NCBI RefSeq assembly: GCF_021764745.1
Contig: NZ_JAETXX010000001.1
Location: 62,001-126,000, forward strand
Direction: 5' to 3'
DNA: 64,000 bases
From: Joostella atrarenae
GTDB taxonomy: Bacteria; Bacteroidota; Bacteroidia; Flavobacteriales; Flavobacteriaceae
Shown: one piece after another, positions 24,720 through 33,538 of the stretch
How positions within the stretch are numbered: the stretch's first letter is position 1
Layout: every line of letters starts with the position of its first letter
Made by a program: the position numbers and the translations under genes
Notes under the pieces: model-generated
Told to the model about the DNA's origin: nothing
Database searches by the model: none
The model's input: only the letters and a program-made list of their open reading frames with translations

Positions 24720-25988
24720 TTATAGTATTTTTTGAATCAGAAATTCAATTTTATCATAAATTTTTTGCAATTGCTCATCACTGATTACATAAGGTGCTGC
24801 GATATAAACAGTACTCCCTAGCGGCCTCATAAACAACTCATTATCCAAGAAAAAGCTTAATAATTTATCGCGTAGATTCCCATAACGCTCCATCTCTACA
24901 TCTAAATCTATCGCATAGATAATTCCACACTGCCTAGTTCTAGCTATTTTTGGATGATTCTTTATACGCTCATCAAATTTCTGATGTGATGCAATTACCC
25001 GTTGGATATTATCTTGCATCTCTTTTGTTTGAAGTAACTCAACACCAGCAAGTGCAGCTGCACATGCAATCGGATTAGCGCTATATGTATGCCCATGAAA
25101 GAGTCCTTTTCCAATATCGTCGCTATAAAATGCTTGATATACCTCTTCAGAGCAACTTGTAATTGCCATCGGAACCATCCCAGCTGTTAGCGCTTTACTC
25201 ATGCAAATAATATCTGGATAGCTATCTAAATGAAGAGATGCAAAGTTCTTTCCTGTTTTACCAAAACCTGTCATCACCTCATCGGCAATAGTAACAACTC
25301 CACTATTTTTACACTCTTTTATTAATAGTTCAAGCCCTTCAGCATCATGCATCTTCATAGCTGCAGCTCCTTGAACTAAAGGTTCATAGATAAAACTAGC
25401 CACTTCATTTTCAGCAATAATAGCTTTTAATTGATTTAAAACCTCTTGGTTGTTATCTCCATTTGGCACTGGAATCCTCTTTACAGAAAGAAAGAACTCT
25501 TCAAAAGGACCGTTATAAACCGACAAACCAGAAACCGACATGGCGCCAAAAGTATCGCCATGGAAACCTTCTTCAAAAGCAATAAGTGTATTTCTCTTTT
25601 CCCCTTTATTAAAATGATACTGCAAAGACATTTTTATAGCCACTTCTACGGAAGTAGAACCATTATCGGAAAAGAAAAGTTTGTTCTGATTGTTAGGAAG
25701 GATCTTAATTAATTCTTCTGAAAGCCTCACAACAGGCTCATGCGTAAGTCCTGTGAAAACTACTTGATCTAAAGTCTCTACTTGCTTTTTTACACATGAA
25801 ACAATATAAGGATGGCAATGTCCGTAAGCAGAAGTATACCACGAAGCAATCCCATCTATATATTCTTTACCATCCTCGCCGTATAAAACAGCTCCTTTTG
25901 CATGCGTAATTGCAATAGCTTCAGGGTGCAACTTGTGCTGCGTTAATGGATGCCAAAGATGTTTTTTATCTCTTTCAGAAAGTGTCAT
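24720..25988 (-). CDS. bioA: adenosylmethionine-8-amino-7-oxononanoate aminotransferase
   Basis: A 422-residue class III PLP aminotransferase that converts KAPA to DAPA, with SAM as amino donor. Seen are HLWHPLTQHKL at the N-terminus (typical of BioA), SDNGSTSVEVAIKM, DEVMTGFGKTG and the PLP lysine in SKALTAGMVPMAI. Normal length. It is the third biotin gene after bioF and bioD, with the DUF1398 gene in between. Confidence 0.95.
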   Translation of the reverse strand: MTLSERDKKHLWHPLTQHKLHPEAIAITHAKGAVLYGEDGKEYIDGIASWYTSAYGHCHPYIVSCVKKQVETLDQVVFTGLTHEPVVRLSEELIKILPNNQNKLFFSDNGSTSVEVAIKMSLQYHFNKGEKRNTLIAFEEGFHGDTFGAMSVSGLSVYNGPFEEFFLSVKRIPVPNGDNNQEVLNQLKAIIAENEVASFIYEPLVQGAAAMKMHDAEGLELLIKECKNSGVVTIADEVMTGFGKTGKNFASLHLDSYPDIICMSKALTAGMVPMAITSCSEEVYQAFYSDDIGKGLFHGHTYSANPIACAAALAGVELLQTKEMQDNIQRVIASHQKFDERIKNHPKIARTRQCGIIYAIDLDVEMERYGNLRDKLLSFFLDNELFMRPLGSTVYIAAPYVISDEQLQKIYDKIEFLIQKIL

Positions 25989-26070
25989 AAAACAGTGTTT
26001 TTGTAAATAAACAATTACACTGCAAAGATGCAGATTCTTTTAGATTATAAAATGAAAAAGAAGCTACTTT

Positions 26071-26463
26071 TTAGACTCCAGGAATTTTTTCAACAAGGAT
26101 TTCATTTGCTCCCTTGTCGTAGTAAATGCATGTCATTTTATGAAGATCTACAACCCATTTTTCTATACCATTCTCGGCACAATCCTTACAAAAAGTCATA
26201 TAATCGGTTTCTCCTTTTTGATGTGCTTTTAAACGTACAGTAAACTTCTCTTTATTACTTTTTTCAGCAATAGCCAAAGCATCATAAACAGCATCAGAGC
26301 TTGTTTTATAGTCATTCGCTCCAAAATAATCGGTATGACTATCTTCAACAAATGTTTCAAAACCTTCTACTCCCAATGCTTTTATCTCTTGAATATACCC
26401 TGGAAAATCAGCTCCACTTTTAACCTTATCGTGTGCTTTATGGATTTGCGCAACTGTAAACAT
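26071..26463 (-). CDS. DUF1398 family protein
   Basis: A 130-residue protein with the DUF1398 (YbcV-like) pattern: FTVAQIHKAHDKVKSGADFP, GVEGFETFVEDSHTDYFG, then GIEKWVVDLHKMTCIYYDK. There are no catalytic residues that I can name. It lies 60 bases after bioD and 82 bases before bioA, in the same direction. Whether it has any part in biotin synthesis is unknown. Confidence 0.85.
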   Translation of the reverse strand: MFTVAQIHKAHDKVKSGADFPGYIQEIKALGVEGFETFVEDSHTDYFGANDYKTSSDAVYDALAIAEKSNKEKFTVRLKAHQKGETDYMTFCKDCAENGIEKWVVDLHKMTCIYYDKGANEILVEKIPGV

Positions 26464-26523
26464 AATTGTACGATTTTAAAAAGATAAATCTTTATTTAGA
26501 GTCACAAAATTACAGTAAAAATT

Positions 26524-27144
26524 CTATAGTTTTTCTAATGTAGTCTTAAACTTTTTAGCATACTTCTGAATTACTTCTTTAGTGAATTCCTTTTCTTCAT
26601 CAATACGGCCAATTACAGGAACATTGGTCATTTTCTGAATAATCTGTTCTGTTGTAGGATGCTCTTTTCCACTAAATAGAATAGAAACTTCAAAACCATG
26701 CTCTTTAAGTAAGTTTACTGTAAGCAACGTATGATTTATGCTCCCTAAATAATGCCTAGAAACCACAATAATTTTATACTTAGGACTGATAATATCCATA
26801 ATAGTATTCTTATCATTAAGTGGTACCAAAATCCCGCCAGCACCTTCTATCACCAGATTGTTATCAGTCTCTGGAAGTTTTATTTTATCAATTTCTATTT
26901 CTACATTATCAATAGCAGCAGCTGCGTGCGGACTAATCGGAACTTTTAACGCATAGCTATTTGGATGAAACTTAGTTTCTGTATTAGAGATTAAAGCATG
27001 TACTTTCTTCGTGTCAGAATTATTTAAATCTCCAGATTGAATAGGTTTCCAATAATCTGCTTGTAAGGCCTCTACAATAATTGCCGAAGCAATAGTTTTT
27101 CCGACTTCTGTAGAAATCCCTGTTACAAAATAACAAGACTTCAT
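26524..27144 (-). CDS. bioD: dethiobiotin synthetase
   Basis: A 206-residue ATP-dependent carboxylase that closes the ureido ring of dethiobiotin. The P-loop is GISTEVGKTIAS (the usual GTEVGKT with Ser), the second motif is VIEGAGGILVPL, and YWKPIQSG supplies the substrate lysine. It follows bioF after 29 bases. Length is normal for the family. Confidence 0.94.
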   Translation of the reverse strand: MKSCYFVTGISTEVGKTIASAIIVEALQADYWKPIQSGDLNNSDTKKVHALISNTETKFHPNSYALKVPISPHAAAAIDNVEIEIDKIKLPETDNNLVIEGAGGILVPLNDKNTIMDIISPKYKIIVVSRHYLGSINHTLLTVNLLKEHGFEVSILFSGKEHPTTEQIIQKMTNVPVIGRIDEEKEFTKEVIQKYAKKFKTTLEKL

Positions 27145-27173
27145 AGGTTAGTATTTATTATTAGTATAGATTT

Positions 27174-28367
27174 CTAATTTACAAAATCACTTTTTATATA
27201 CCTCGAAAGTAGGTTTAAAACTTCAGAAATTTCGCTAAAAGAATTAAAACTATGGATACAAAAGCGAAGACGCTCTTCTCCCTTCCGAACTGTAGGTGAC
27301 AAAATGGGCTTTACATCAATGCCTTCTTCTTTAATTTTCTTAGCTATTAATTTCACCGCTTCATTCCCTGGAATTACACAACATTGAATAGGGGAATCGC
27401 TTGATATATATCTTAAATTTCCATGGAGATAAATCTTATTAATAGTAGCTTTAAAGTAATCGATATTTACCTTTAACTTATCCGAGTTATTTTTAAAAAG
27501 TGAAGCTTCCTTTTTGCTTTTCATTTCATTATACACACTTAAAATAGTAGCTAAAGAATGCGGCGGTAAACCTGTAGTATAAATAAAGCTTCTTGCATAA
27601 TTCACTAGATAATCCACTAAAATATTTGATCCTAAAACTGCCGCACCATGACAACCAAAAGCTTTTCCAAACGTAATAATTCTTGCAAAAACCTCATCTT
27701 GAAGCTTTAAATTATAAACTAAGCCTTCCCCTCGAACTCCAAAAACACCTACCGCATGCGCTTCATCTATAACTAACTTTATATTGTATTTATTGGTGAT
27801 TGCTACTAAAGTCACTAAATCTGGGCTATCGCCATCCATAGAAAAAACAGACTCGGTAATCACATAAATTTCAGAATCTGAAGCTTTTGAGGCTATTTGA
27901 GTTGCTATTCGCTTTTCTAAATCTTGAAGGTCATTATGCTTAAACTTATATGCCTTGGCATTACTCAACTGCACTCCATCTCTTATACTTGCATGAATAT
28001 ACTCATCGTATAAAATAATATCTCCGCGTTGAGGAACAGAAGAGAAGAACCCAAGATTAGCATCGTATCCTGAATTGAAAACCAATGCTGCTTCGCTTTT
28101 ATGGAAGGAACGTATTTCCTTTTCTACTTCAGAATACAAAAGAGAGTTTCCACTAATTAATCGTGAACCTGTGGCTCCATTAGCATGAATATGACGATCT
28201 TTTAGTATTTGTTGCGTTTCAGAAAAAATTAATTCAGAATTAGAAAACCCTAAATAATCATTAGAAGAAAAATCAACCAAATTAGATGCTTCAGGTAACA
28301 CCCGATATGCATTTTCTAGCCTTCTATCCTCTAACTTTTTTAATAGCTTCTTCGGAAAATTAATCAT
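27174..28367 (-). CDS. bioF: 8-amino-7-oxononanoate synthase
   Basis: A 397-residue alpha-oxoamine synthase that joins pimeloyl-ACP or -CoA with alanine. Motifs are SSNDYLGFS near residue 34, GATGSRLISGNS, FNSGYDANLGFF, DEAHAVGVFG and the PLP lysine in TFGKAFGCHGAAVL. It heads the biotin genes bioF-bioD-(DUF1398)-bioA and lies 43 bases after the ABM lipoprotein gene. Confidence 0.93.
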   Translation of the reverse strand: MINFPKKLLKKLEDRRLENAYRVLPEASNLVDFSSNDYLGFSNSELIFSETQQILKDRHIHANGATGSRLISGNSLLYSEVEKEIRSFHKSEAALVFNSGYDANLGFFSSVPQRGDIILYDEYIHASIRDGVQLSNAKAYKFKHNDLQDLEKRIATQIASKASDSEIYVITESVFSMDGDSPDLVTLVAITNKYNIKLVIDEAHAVGVFGVRGEGLVYNLKLQDEVFARIITFGKAFGCHGAAVLGSNILVDYLVNYARSFIYTTGLPPHSLATILSVYNEMKSKKEASLFKNNSDKLKVNIDYFKATINKIYLHGNLRYISSDSPIQCCVIPGNEAVKLIAKKIKEEGIDVKPILSPTVRKGEERLRFCIHSFNSFSEISEVLNLLSRYIKSDFVN

Positions 28368-28410
28368 TCAACTATCGCTTTTAAAGATTTCTATTTTAGG
28401 TCTTACTGCG

Positions 28411-28827
28411 TTATTTTATCTTCTTAAAAATTATTGGCATGGTCTGCTCATCAATTGCATTCATATCTACCAATTTTAATGATTTCACCATTTTGAGCGT
28501 TGTTTCTTTATAATCCTTAAAGTGCGACGTCTCTAAATGTGACTCATATGCTTTTTTATCAGCATAAATTTCTAAAATTCTAATTTCGTTAGGTTTTTCT
28601 TGCTGATACATTGGATAAATAGAAATCACACCTGATTCTAGTTTTACGGATGCTCTAGATTCTTCCTGCAATATTGCTAAATATTCATCGAGATATTCGG
28701 GTTCTATTTCTATCTCCGATAATCTTATCATCATTTCTTCTGAACTAAAACCTACACTTGCTTCATTTTCTTGCTTACAAGAAACACAAAGAACTATGGC
28801 AAAAAATAATAAGCTTAGCCTTTTCAT
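28411..28827 (-). CDS. lipoprotein with antibiotic-biosynthesis-monooxygenase (ABM) domain
   Basis: A 138-residue protein with a signal sequence and lipobox Cys17 (VLCVSCKQ), followed by a small ABM-like ferredoxin-fold domain: IRLSEIEIEPEYLDEYLAIL, then EESRASVKLESGVISIYPM, IRILEIYADKKAYESHLET and FKDYKETT. ABM proteins are monooxygenases or quinol-related enzymes of broad type; an exported lipidated form is unusual but recurs in Bacteroidota. It precedes bioF on the same strand. Confidence 0.85.
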   Translation of the reverse strand: MKRLSLLFFAIVLCVSCKQENEASVGFSSEEMMIRLSEIEIEPEYLDEYLAILQEESRASVKLESGVISIYPMYQQEKPNEIRILEIYADKKAYESHLETSHFKDYKETTLKMVKSLKLVDMNAIDEQTMPIIFKKIK

Positions 28828-28977
28828 ATCATAGAATTTAAAATATCAGTAAAAGTACATAAACACTAAAGTAGCTACAAACACTTCGATAGAAAAGAAA
28901 ATACATTAACCTTTTAGCTCAAAAATTAAAATTGGTATCTTGTCGCTTCAACAAAATTAACATTAAACCTAAATACG

Positions 28978-30762
28978 TTGAAAAATACACTTCTTATTAC
29001 AAGCTTTTTGATGCTTTCCCTCATATTAAAAGCTCAAACTCCCGTAAATTATACTATTTCATTTGAAAATGCAGTTCACCATGAGGCGGAAATCAAGGCT
29101 GTTTTTCCAAATACAACTAGCGATTCACTACACATTAGAATGAGTAGGAGTTCTCCTGGGAGGTACGCATTACATGAATTTGCTAAAAATGTTTATGGCG
29201 TAACCGCAGTAAATAAAGATGGTGAAGCTCTAAAAATTATTCGTCAGAATCCTTACGAATGGATTATTGCTAATCCAAAAGGAGAAACTACCGTAACTTA
29301 TACTCTATTTGCCAATCGTGGTGATGGAACGTATAGCCAAGTAGACGAAACACATGCTCACCTGAATATGCCCGCTACTTTTATGTACGCAGTAGAAATG
29401 CTAAACAACCCAGCAGAAGTAACTTTTAATACTCGAAAAGACCTCGATTGGAAAGTAGCTACACAGTTAAAACACAAAAGCGGAACTACATACTACGCTC
29501 CCAATTATCAATATTTTTTCGATAGTCCTACCGAAATTAGCAATCATAGAACACGTAGCTTTGAAGTAAATTCTAATGGAAAAGATTACACCATAGAATT
29601 TGTTTTACACGACAATGCTTCTGATGATTTATTCGATCAATATTTTGAAAAAGTAAAACGTATTGTTCTAGCTGAAAAGAAAGTTTTTGGAGAGCTTCCA
29701 GACTTTGATTATGGAAAGTACACCTTCTTAGCTTGCTACATTGGAAATGCTAGTGGCGACGGAATGGAACATAGAAACTCCACTATTTTGACAGACACAG
29801 AAGGTCTTGCTGATGGAGGAATGAAAAATAATATCGGAACCGTTTCTCATGAGTTTTTCCACTCTTGGAACGTAGAACGCCTTCGTCCAGAAGCTTTAGA
29901 GCCTTTTGATTTCTCGAAAGCTAATATGACTGGTGCTTTATGGTTTGCAGAAGGTTTTACAAGTTATTACACCAATCTTATTTTATGCAGAGCGGGCGTA
30001 ATTACTCCTGAAGAATATGCCAAGAGTATAAACGGCACTTTTAATTACGTTTGGAACTCTCCAGCTAGAGAATATTTCAATCCAATAGAAATGAGTTACC
30101 AAGCGCCGTTTGTAGACGCTGCTACTTCTGTAGACCCTGTAAATAGAGAAAATACTTTTATTTCTTATTATTCCTACGGAAGTGTACTCGGATTGGCATT
30201 GGATTTATCGCTCCGTCAAAATGGACTTAATCTTGATGATTATATGAAGAAACTTTGGCAAGAGCAGGGTAAAAAAGAAGATCCTTATTCTATAGACGAC
30301 TTACATTTTACATTAAGCTTATATGCTGGAAAACCATTTGCTGATGATTTCTTTAATAAATATATCTATAAAAGTGAAATGCCAGATTATGCAACGCTTT
30401 TTGAAAGTATAGGTTTTAACTACACACAAGATCAAGAAAAGGTATTTACTGGGTTTACTGCAAACACTCACAATATCATTACTAGAAATATTAAAAAGGG
30501 AACTCCTGCTTATGAAGCTGGACTTGATACAGGAGACAAAATTATAGCTATCAACAATAAAAATTTAGATAACGAGCATACTGCAGAAAAGGCGATTACC
30601 GATTATAAAGTTGGAGATGTTATAACCATAAAATATAGCCGATATGGAACTGAAAGAGAAACTAAACTAACGCTAACCAGTGATCCTACGTACGCTATTT
30701 CACTTGACGAAAAAGCAAGAAGAAAGATTGAAAAACATAGAAATGCGTGGTTACATCAGTAA
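28978..30762 (+). CDS. M61 family metallopeptidase with C-terminal PDZ domain
   Basis: A 594-residue exported peptidase (glycyl aminopeptidase-like). Signal peptide at 1-19 (ends LKAQ). The zinc site is HEFFH in VSHEFFHSWNVERLRP near residue 303, with the downstream glutamate in WFAEGFTSYYT. A PDZ domain follows (ITRNIKKGTPAYEAGLDTGD, about 500-575). The start is TTG at 28978, which gives a clean MKNTLLITSFLML signal; no ATG start fits better. It acts in the periplasm or outside the cell and ends at a strong terminator. Confidence 0.92.
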   Translation: MKNTLLITSFLMLSLILKAQTPVNYTISFENAVHHEAEIKAVFPNTTSDSLHIRMSRSSPGRYALHEFAKNVYGVTAVNKDGEALKIIRQNPYEWIIANPKGETTVTYTLFANRGDGTYSQVDETHAHLNMPATFMYAVEMLNNPAEVTFNTRKDLDWKVATQLKHKSGTTYYAPNYQYFFDSPTEISNHRTRSFEVNSNGKDYTIEFVLHDNASDDLFDQYFEKVKRIVLAEKKVFGELPDFDYGKYTFLACYIGNASGDGMEHRNSTILTDTEGLADGGMKNNIGTVSHEFFHSWNVERLRPEALEPFDFSKANMTGALWFAEGFTSYYTNLILCRAGVITPEEYAKSINGTFNYVWNSPAREYFNPIEMSYQAPFVDAATSVDPVNRENTFISYYSYGSVLGLALDLSLRQNGLNLDDYMKKLWQEQGKKEDPYSIDDLHFTLSLYAGKPFADDFFNKYIYKSEMPDYATLFESIGFNYTQDQEKVFTGFTANTHNIITRNIKKGTPAYEAGLDTGDKIIAINNKNLDNEHTAEKAITDYKVGDVITIKYSRYGTERETKLTLTSDPTYAISLDEKARRKIEKHRNAWLHQ

Positions 30763-30782
30763 CCTCAACATCACATTAAGCA

Positions 30783-30825
30783 AAAAGCCTTCCATCTAAT
30801 AATAAGACGGAAGGCTTTTCTATTT
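30783..30825 (+). terminator. terminator after the M61 peptidase gene
   Basis: AAAAGCCTTCC (30783-30793) pairs with GGAAGGCTTTT (30809-30819), followed by a T-rich tail. It may also serve the convergent GDSL gene. Confidence 0.85.
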
Positions 30826-30862
30826 TGAATAAAACTGGTTTATTAATTATATATAAACCCTT

Positions 30863-31576
30863 TTATTTTATAAAGTTCTTCTTTCTGATCTCAAATAAAA
30901 TCTGAGTCACAAAACTACTATATGCCTCTTTTGAAGGGTGTAAACCATCTGAAGCGACTAAAGAAGTATTATTTAATCCCTCTTTTGTAATATTAGTGAT
31001 GTTTACAAAGCTTACCCCCATAATACCTGCAGTACGCTTAGCAAAAGCATTATACTCTTCTATTTCTTTAGAGATTTGTTCTGTATTACCCTTTTTCTGA
31101 CCATAAGGAGTGTATGCATAGTCTGGAATAGAAACTACAAATACATGATCTTTATTTCCTTTTGCTAACTGAATTGCTTTTGCTACCAATGCAGGAAAAT
31201 CTTCTTGATATAATGAAAAGTCTTTCCCTTGATATTGATTATTAACACCAATTAATAACGTTACAATATCTTGATCTGGGGTTGGCTGCGCATCATTAAT
31301 TCCCTTAATAAGATCTGAAGTTGTCCAACCTGTTTCAGCAATAATTTGCAGCCCTATCTTTTCATCTGTATCTTCTGCTAAATCGGAGATTAATTGAATA
31401 GGAAACTTACATCCTTCACAAACACTCTCCCCAATAGTATAGCTATCTCCTAATGCTAAATATTTTAAATCTTTTGCTGGAACAGAATCGTTGTTGCTTA
31501 CAACAGTTTGTTGAGTACTACACCCCACAATTCCAATAATGATAACTAATAATATGTATTTTTTCATCTTATTCAT
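30863..31576 (-). CDS. SGNH/GDSL hydrolase lipoprotein
   Basis: A 237-residue lipidated esterase/lipase-like hydrolase. The lipobox ends at Cys19 (IIGIVGCSTQ). Block I is LALGDSYTIGES with the nucleophile Ser, block III is GVNNQYQG, and block V is DGLHPSKEAY with the Asp-His pair. The substrate is unknown; acyl or acetyl esters are usual. An inner Met (31567) is an equally good start. The gene stands alone on the minus strand. Confidence 0.9.
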   Translation of the reverse strand: MNKMKKYILLVIIIGIVGCSTQQTVVSNNDSVPAKDLKYLALGDSYTIGESVCEGCKFPIQLISDLAEDTDEKIGLQIIAETGWTTSDLIKGINDAQPTPDQDIVTLLIGVNNQYQGKDFSLYQEDFPALVAKAIQLAKGNKDHVFVVSIPDYAYTPYGQKKGNTEQISKEIEEYNAFAKRTAGIMGVSFVNITNITKEGLNNTSLVASDGLHPSKEAYSSFVTQILFEIRKKNFIK

Positions 31577-31747
31577 TTTCTATAACAAAAGTAAATGATT
31601 TACTTTCAAACTATTAAAGAATCTACTTTACATCCTATATACGAGAAATAAATCGTAATAGATGTTGTAGTCGATTTCTTATACAGTGGCAAATTTACTA
31701 CTATTTCTAGTAAAAAACTTTTACTTACTAATAAGTTCTTTAACTAT

Positions 31748-32644
31748 TTATGACGTTTTATAATCTATGAGTTTCTTTGGGCCTTCTAAAACCGATCTTA
31801 CCACATGCAAAAAACCTTCTTCAGTGGTATCTAAATTCCATTTTATAAGAGTAATAGCGCCATTTTCAATCTCAATTCCTGTTATACTCCGAGGATGCAC
31901 ACAACTCCCATCATTAAAATAAGCCAAATCACCAGGTTCAGGAAATCTAGGTCTGTGCGTATGCCCTGTAATCGTAAACTGATTATTTTTATTTGCAATC
32001 CATTTTTTGGTACGTCTTTCAACTTTAATAAGCTCTGTATTATTCTTTGCTGGACTCGTAGGGTCTGAAATCCCAACAACTTGTAAAGGTCTCCATACTA
32101 CGCGAACCATAAATCGGCTCCATTTCCAAAAAATATAATTCCACCAATCTGCTTGGTGACCATGAGCTATAAATATTTTCTGACCTGTATTTTTATGTTT
32201 TAAAATAATACTTTCGTAGTATGTTAATCCAGGCATAAAGGGAACTTTCTCTCCTAAATTAGGATCTAACCAAGTATCATAATCCTTTTTTACCACCTTC
32301 GGGTCACTGTAAACCATATCGTGATTGCCATATATTAAATACAGTCTATTATCATCGTAGAATTGTTTCAGCAATAAGAAGATATTTTTATGAGCTTCGA
32401 ATACAGTTTTAAATTGGGTGTTTTCCCACAACTCATTCCCATCGCCTAATTCGCAATAGGTAAAACCTCCTTTATAATATTGCTTAAGCGCATGAAAATA
32501 AGTATTTCGATTATTGGCAAAATCGTCTGCAAAAGTATTATCTCCCCTGTGGCAATCACTAAAAAAGATAAATTTAGATGAATCATCAAAATCGATCACC
32601 TTCGCATTTTCATACGCTTTATCAAAATGTTTTTGTGTAAACAT
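31748..32644 (-). CDS. cytoplasmic metallophosphoesterase
   Basis: A 298-residue calcineurin-like phosphoesterase with the full dimetal motif set: SDCHRGDN (D-x-H), LGDGNELWE (GD), YGNHDMVY (GNHD), IAHGHQADW and TGHTHRPRF. There is no signal peptide. The layout recalls LpxH-like or serine/threonine phosphatase-like enzymes; the family-specific substrate cannot be fixed. It lies 18 bases after the DUF3050 gene, so the two are probably cotranscribed. Confidence 0.9.
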   Translation of the reverse strand: MFTQKHFDKAYENAKVIDFDDSSKFIFFSDCHRGDNTFADDFANNRNTYFHALKQYYKGGFTYCELGDGNELWENTQFKTVFEAHKNIFLLLKQFYDDNRLYLIYGNHDMVYSDPKVVKKDYDTWLDPNLGEKVPFMPGLTYYESIILKHKNTGQKIFIAHGHQADWWNYIFWKWSRFMVRVVWRPLQVVGISDPTSPAKNNTELIKVERRTKKWIANKNNQFTITGHTHRPRFPEPGDLAYFNDGSCVHPRSITGIEIENGAITLIKWNLDTTEEGFLHVVRSVLEGPKKLIDYKTS

Positions 32645-32662
32645 CTATTAAAATTAGTGAAT

Positions 32663-33439
32663 TTACACCAACGCTGCTTCAGAAATTTCCTTTTCTATTC
32701 CGTCCCATAATATAATTCGCTTTTGGAGGGAAGTAATGGCTACCTCTTTTACTTCTTCCCATTTTTTATTGTCATCACCACAAAGCTCTGCAATCATTTT
32801 ATGAGCTAACGGACCATGAGTATCTCCATCAACTTCAATATGTCTTTCAAAATAATAAATTAATTGCTGCAACTCTAAATTTGGAAAATCACTTTGCATA
32901 TTTTTCAAGATTGCTGTAAACATATCTGGAATAAGATCTTCTCGCCCAAAAGTAAAAGCTGATGCTATCTTATGAGGTTTTCCTTCGACAATCAATTCAA
33001 ATGAAAAACTTAAAAACTCTTTAATGCTAGTATGTAGTTCTGAGTTATCAATAGCTTCGAGAATGGTATCCATTTCCTTGACATTATCAACAAAATCTAT
33101 AATCTCTTTTGTATCTGTATTGCAAGCCTCCATTGCTTCTAGGTACATCTCGTAATGACTTTTATAAACTCCATTCTCATCAATATCTGTTTCTTCGCCT
33201 AAAACAATTTCATTAATTAAATAACGAGTCTGAGGGTTTCCTTTTGGTCTCCATGGAAGCTCTGTACAAGTTAAATTATTTTGAAGTGCTTTTAATAGCG
33301 ACATAAAATCCCAAACAGCATACACATGGTGCTTTAAAAAAATTTGTAAATGCTCAGGGCGCTCAATTTGAGCATACAAATTATGATCTAAGAGCATTTG
33401 TCGCTCCTCTTTAATCGCTTCTTTTATAACTTCTATCAT
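32663..33439 (-). CDS. DUF3050 protein, possible heme-oxygenase-like dimetal enzyme
   Basis: A 258-residue all-helical protein. The start is set at 33439 (MIEVIKEAIKEERQ), because the 44 codons before it form a hydrophobic, non-homologous extension. Conserved acidic and His residues fall in helices: FLKHHVYAVWDFM, NEIVLGEETD, SHYEMYLEAM, FTFGREDLIPDMF and FERHIEVDGDTHGPLAHKM. This pattern agrees with heme-oxygenase-like dimetal oxidases, but I infer the fold and metal site only from spacing. It is upstream of the phosphoesterase gene and divergent from the GAF gene. Confidence 0.8.
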   Translation of the reverse strand: MIEVIKEAIKEERQMLLDHNLYAQIERPEHLQIFLKHHVYAVWDFMSLLKALQNNLTCTELPWRPKGNPQTRYLINEIVLGEETDIDENGVYKSHYEMYLEAMEACNTDTKEIIDFVDNVKEMDTILEAIDNSELHTSIKEFLSFSFELIVEGKPHKIASAFTFGREDLIPDMFTAILKNMQSDFPNLELQQLIYYFERHIEVDGDTHGPLAHKMIAELCGDDNKKWEEVKEVAITSLQKRIILWDGIEKEISEAALV

Positions 33440-33538
33440 ATCTTTTTTTTGGTAAAAGTATTTCAAGATCATTATAGTTGCAAGTTTTATCACTTTTGTA
33501 CGACTAGTAAATAGTAATATATTCAGTATCTTTATAAT

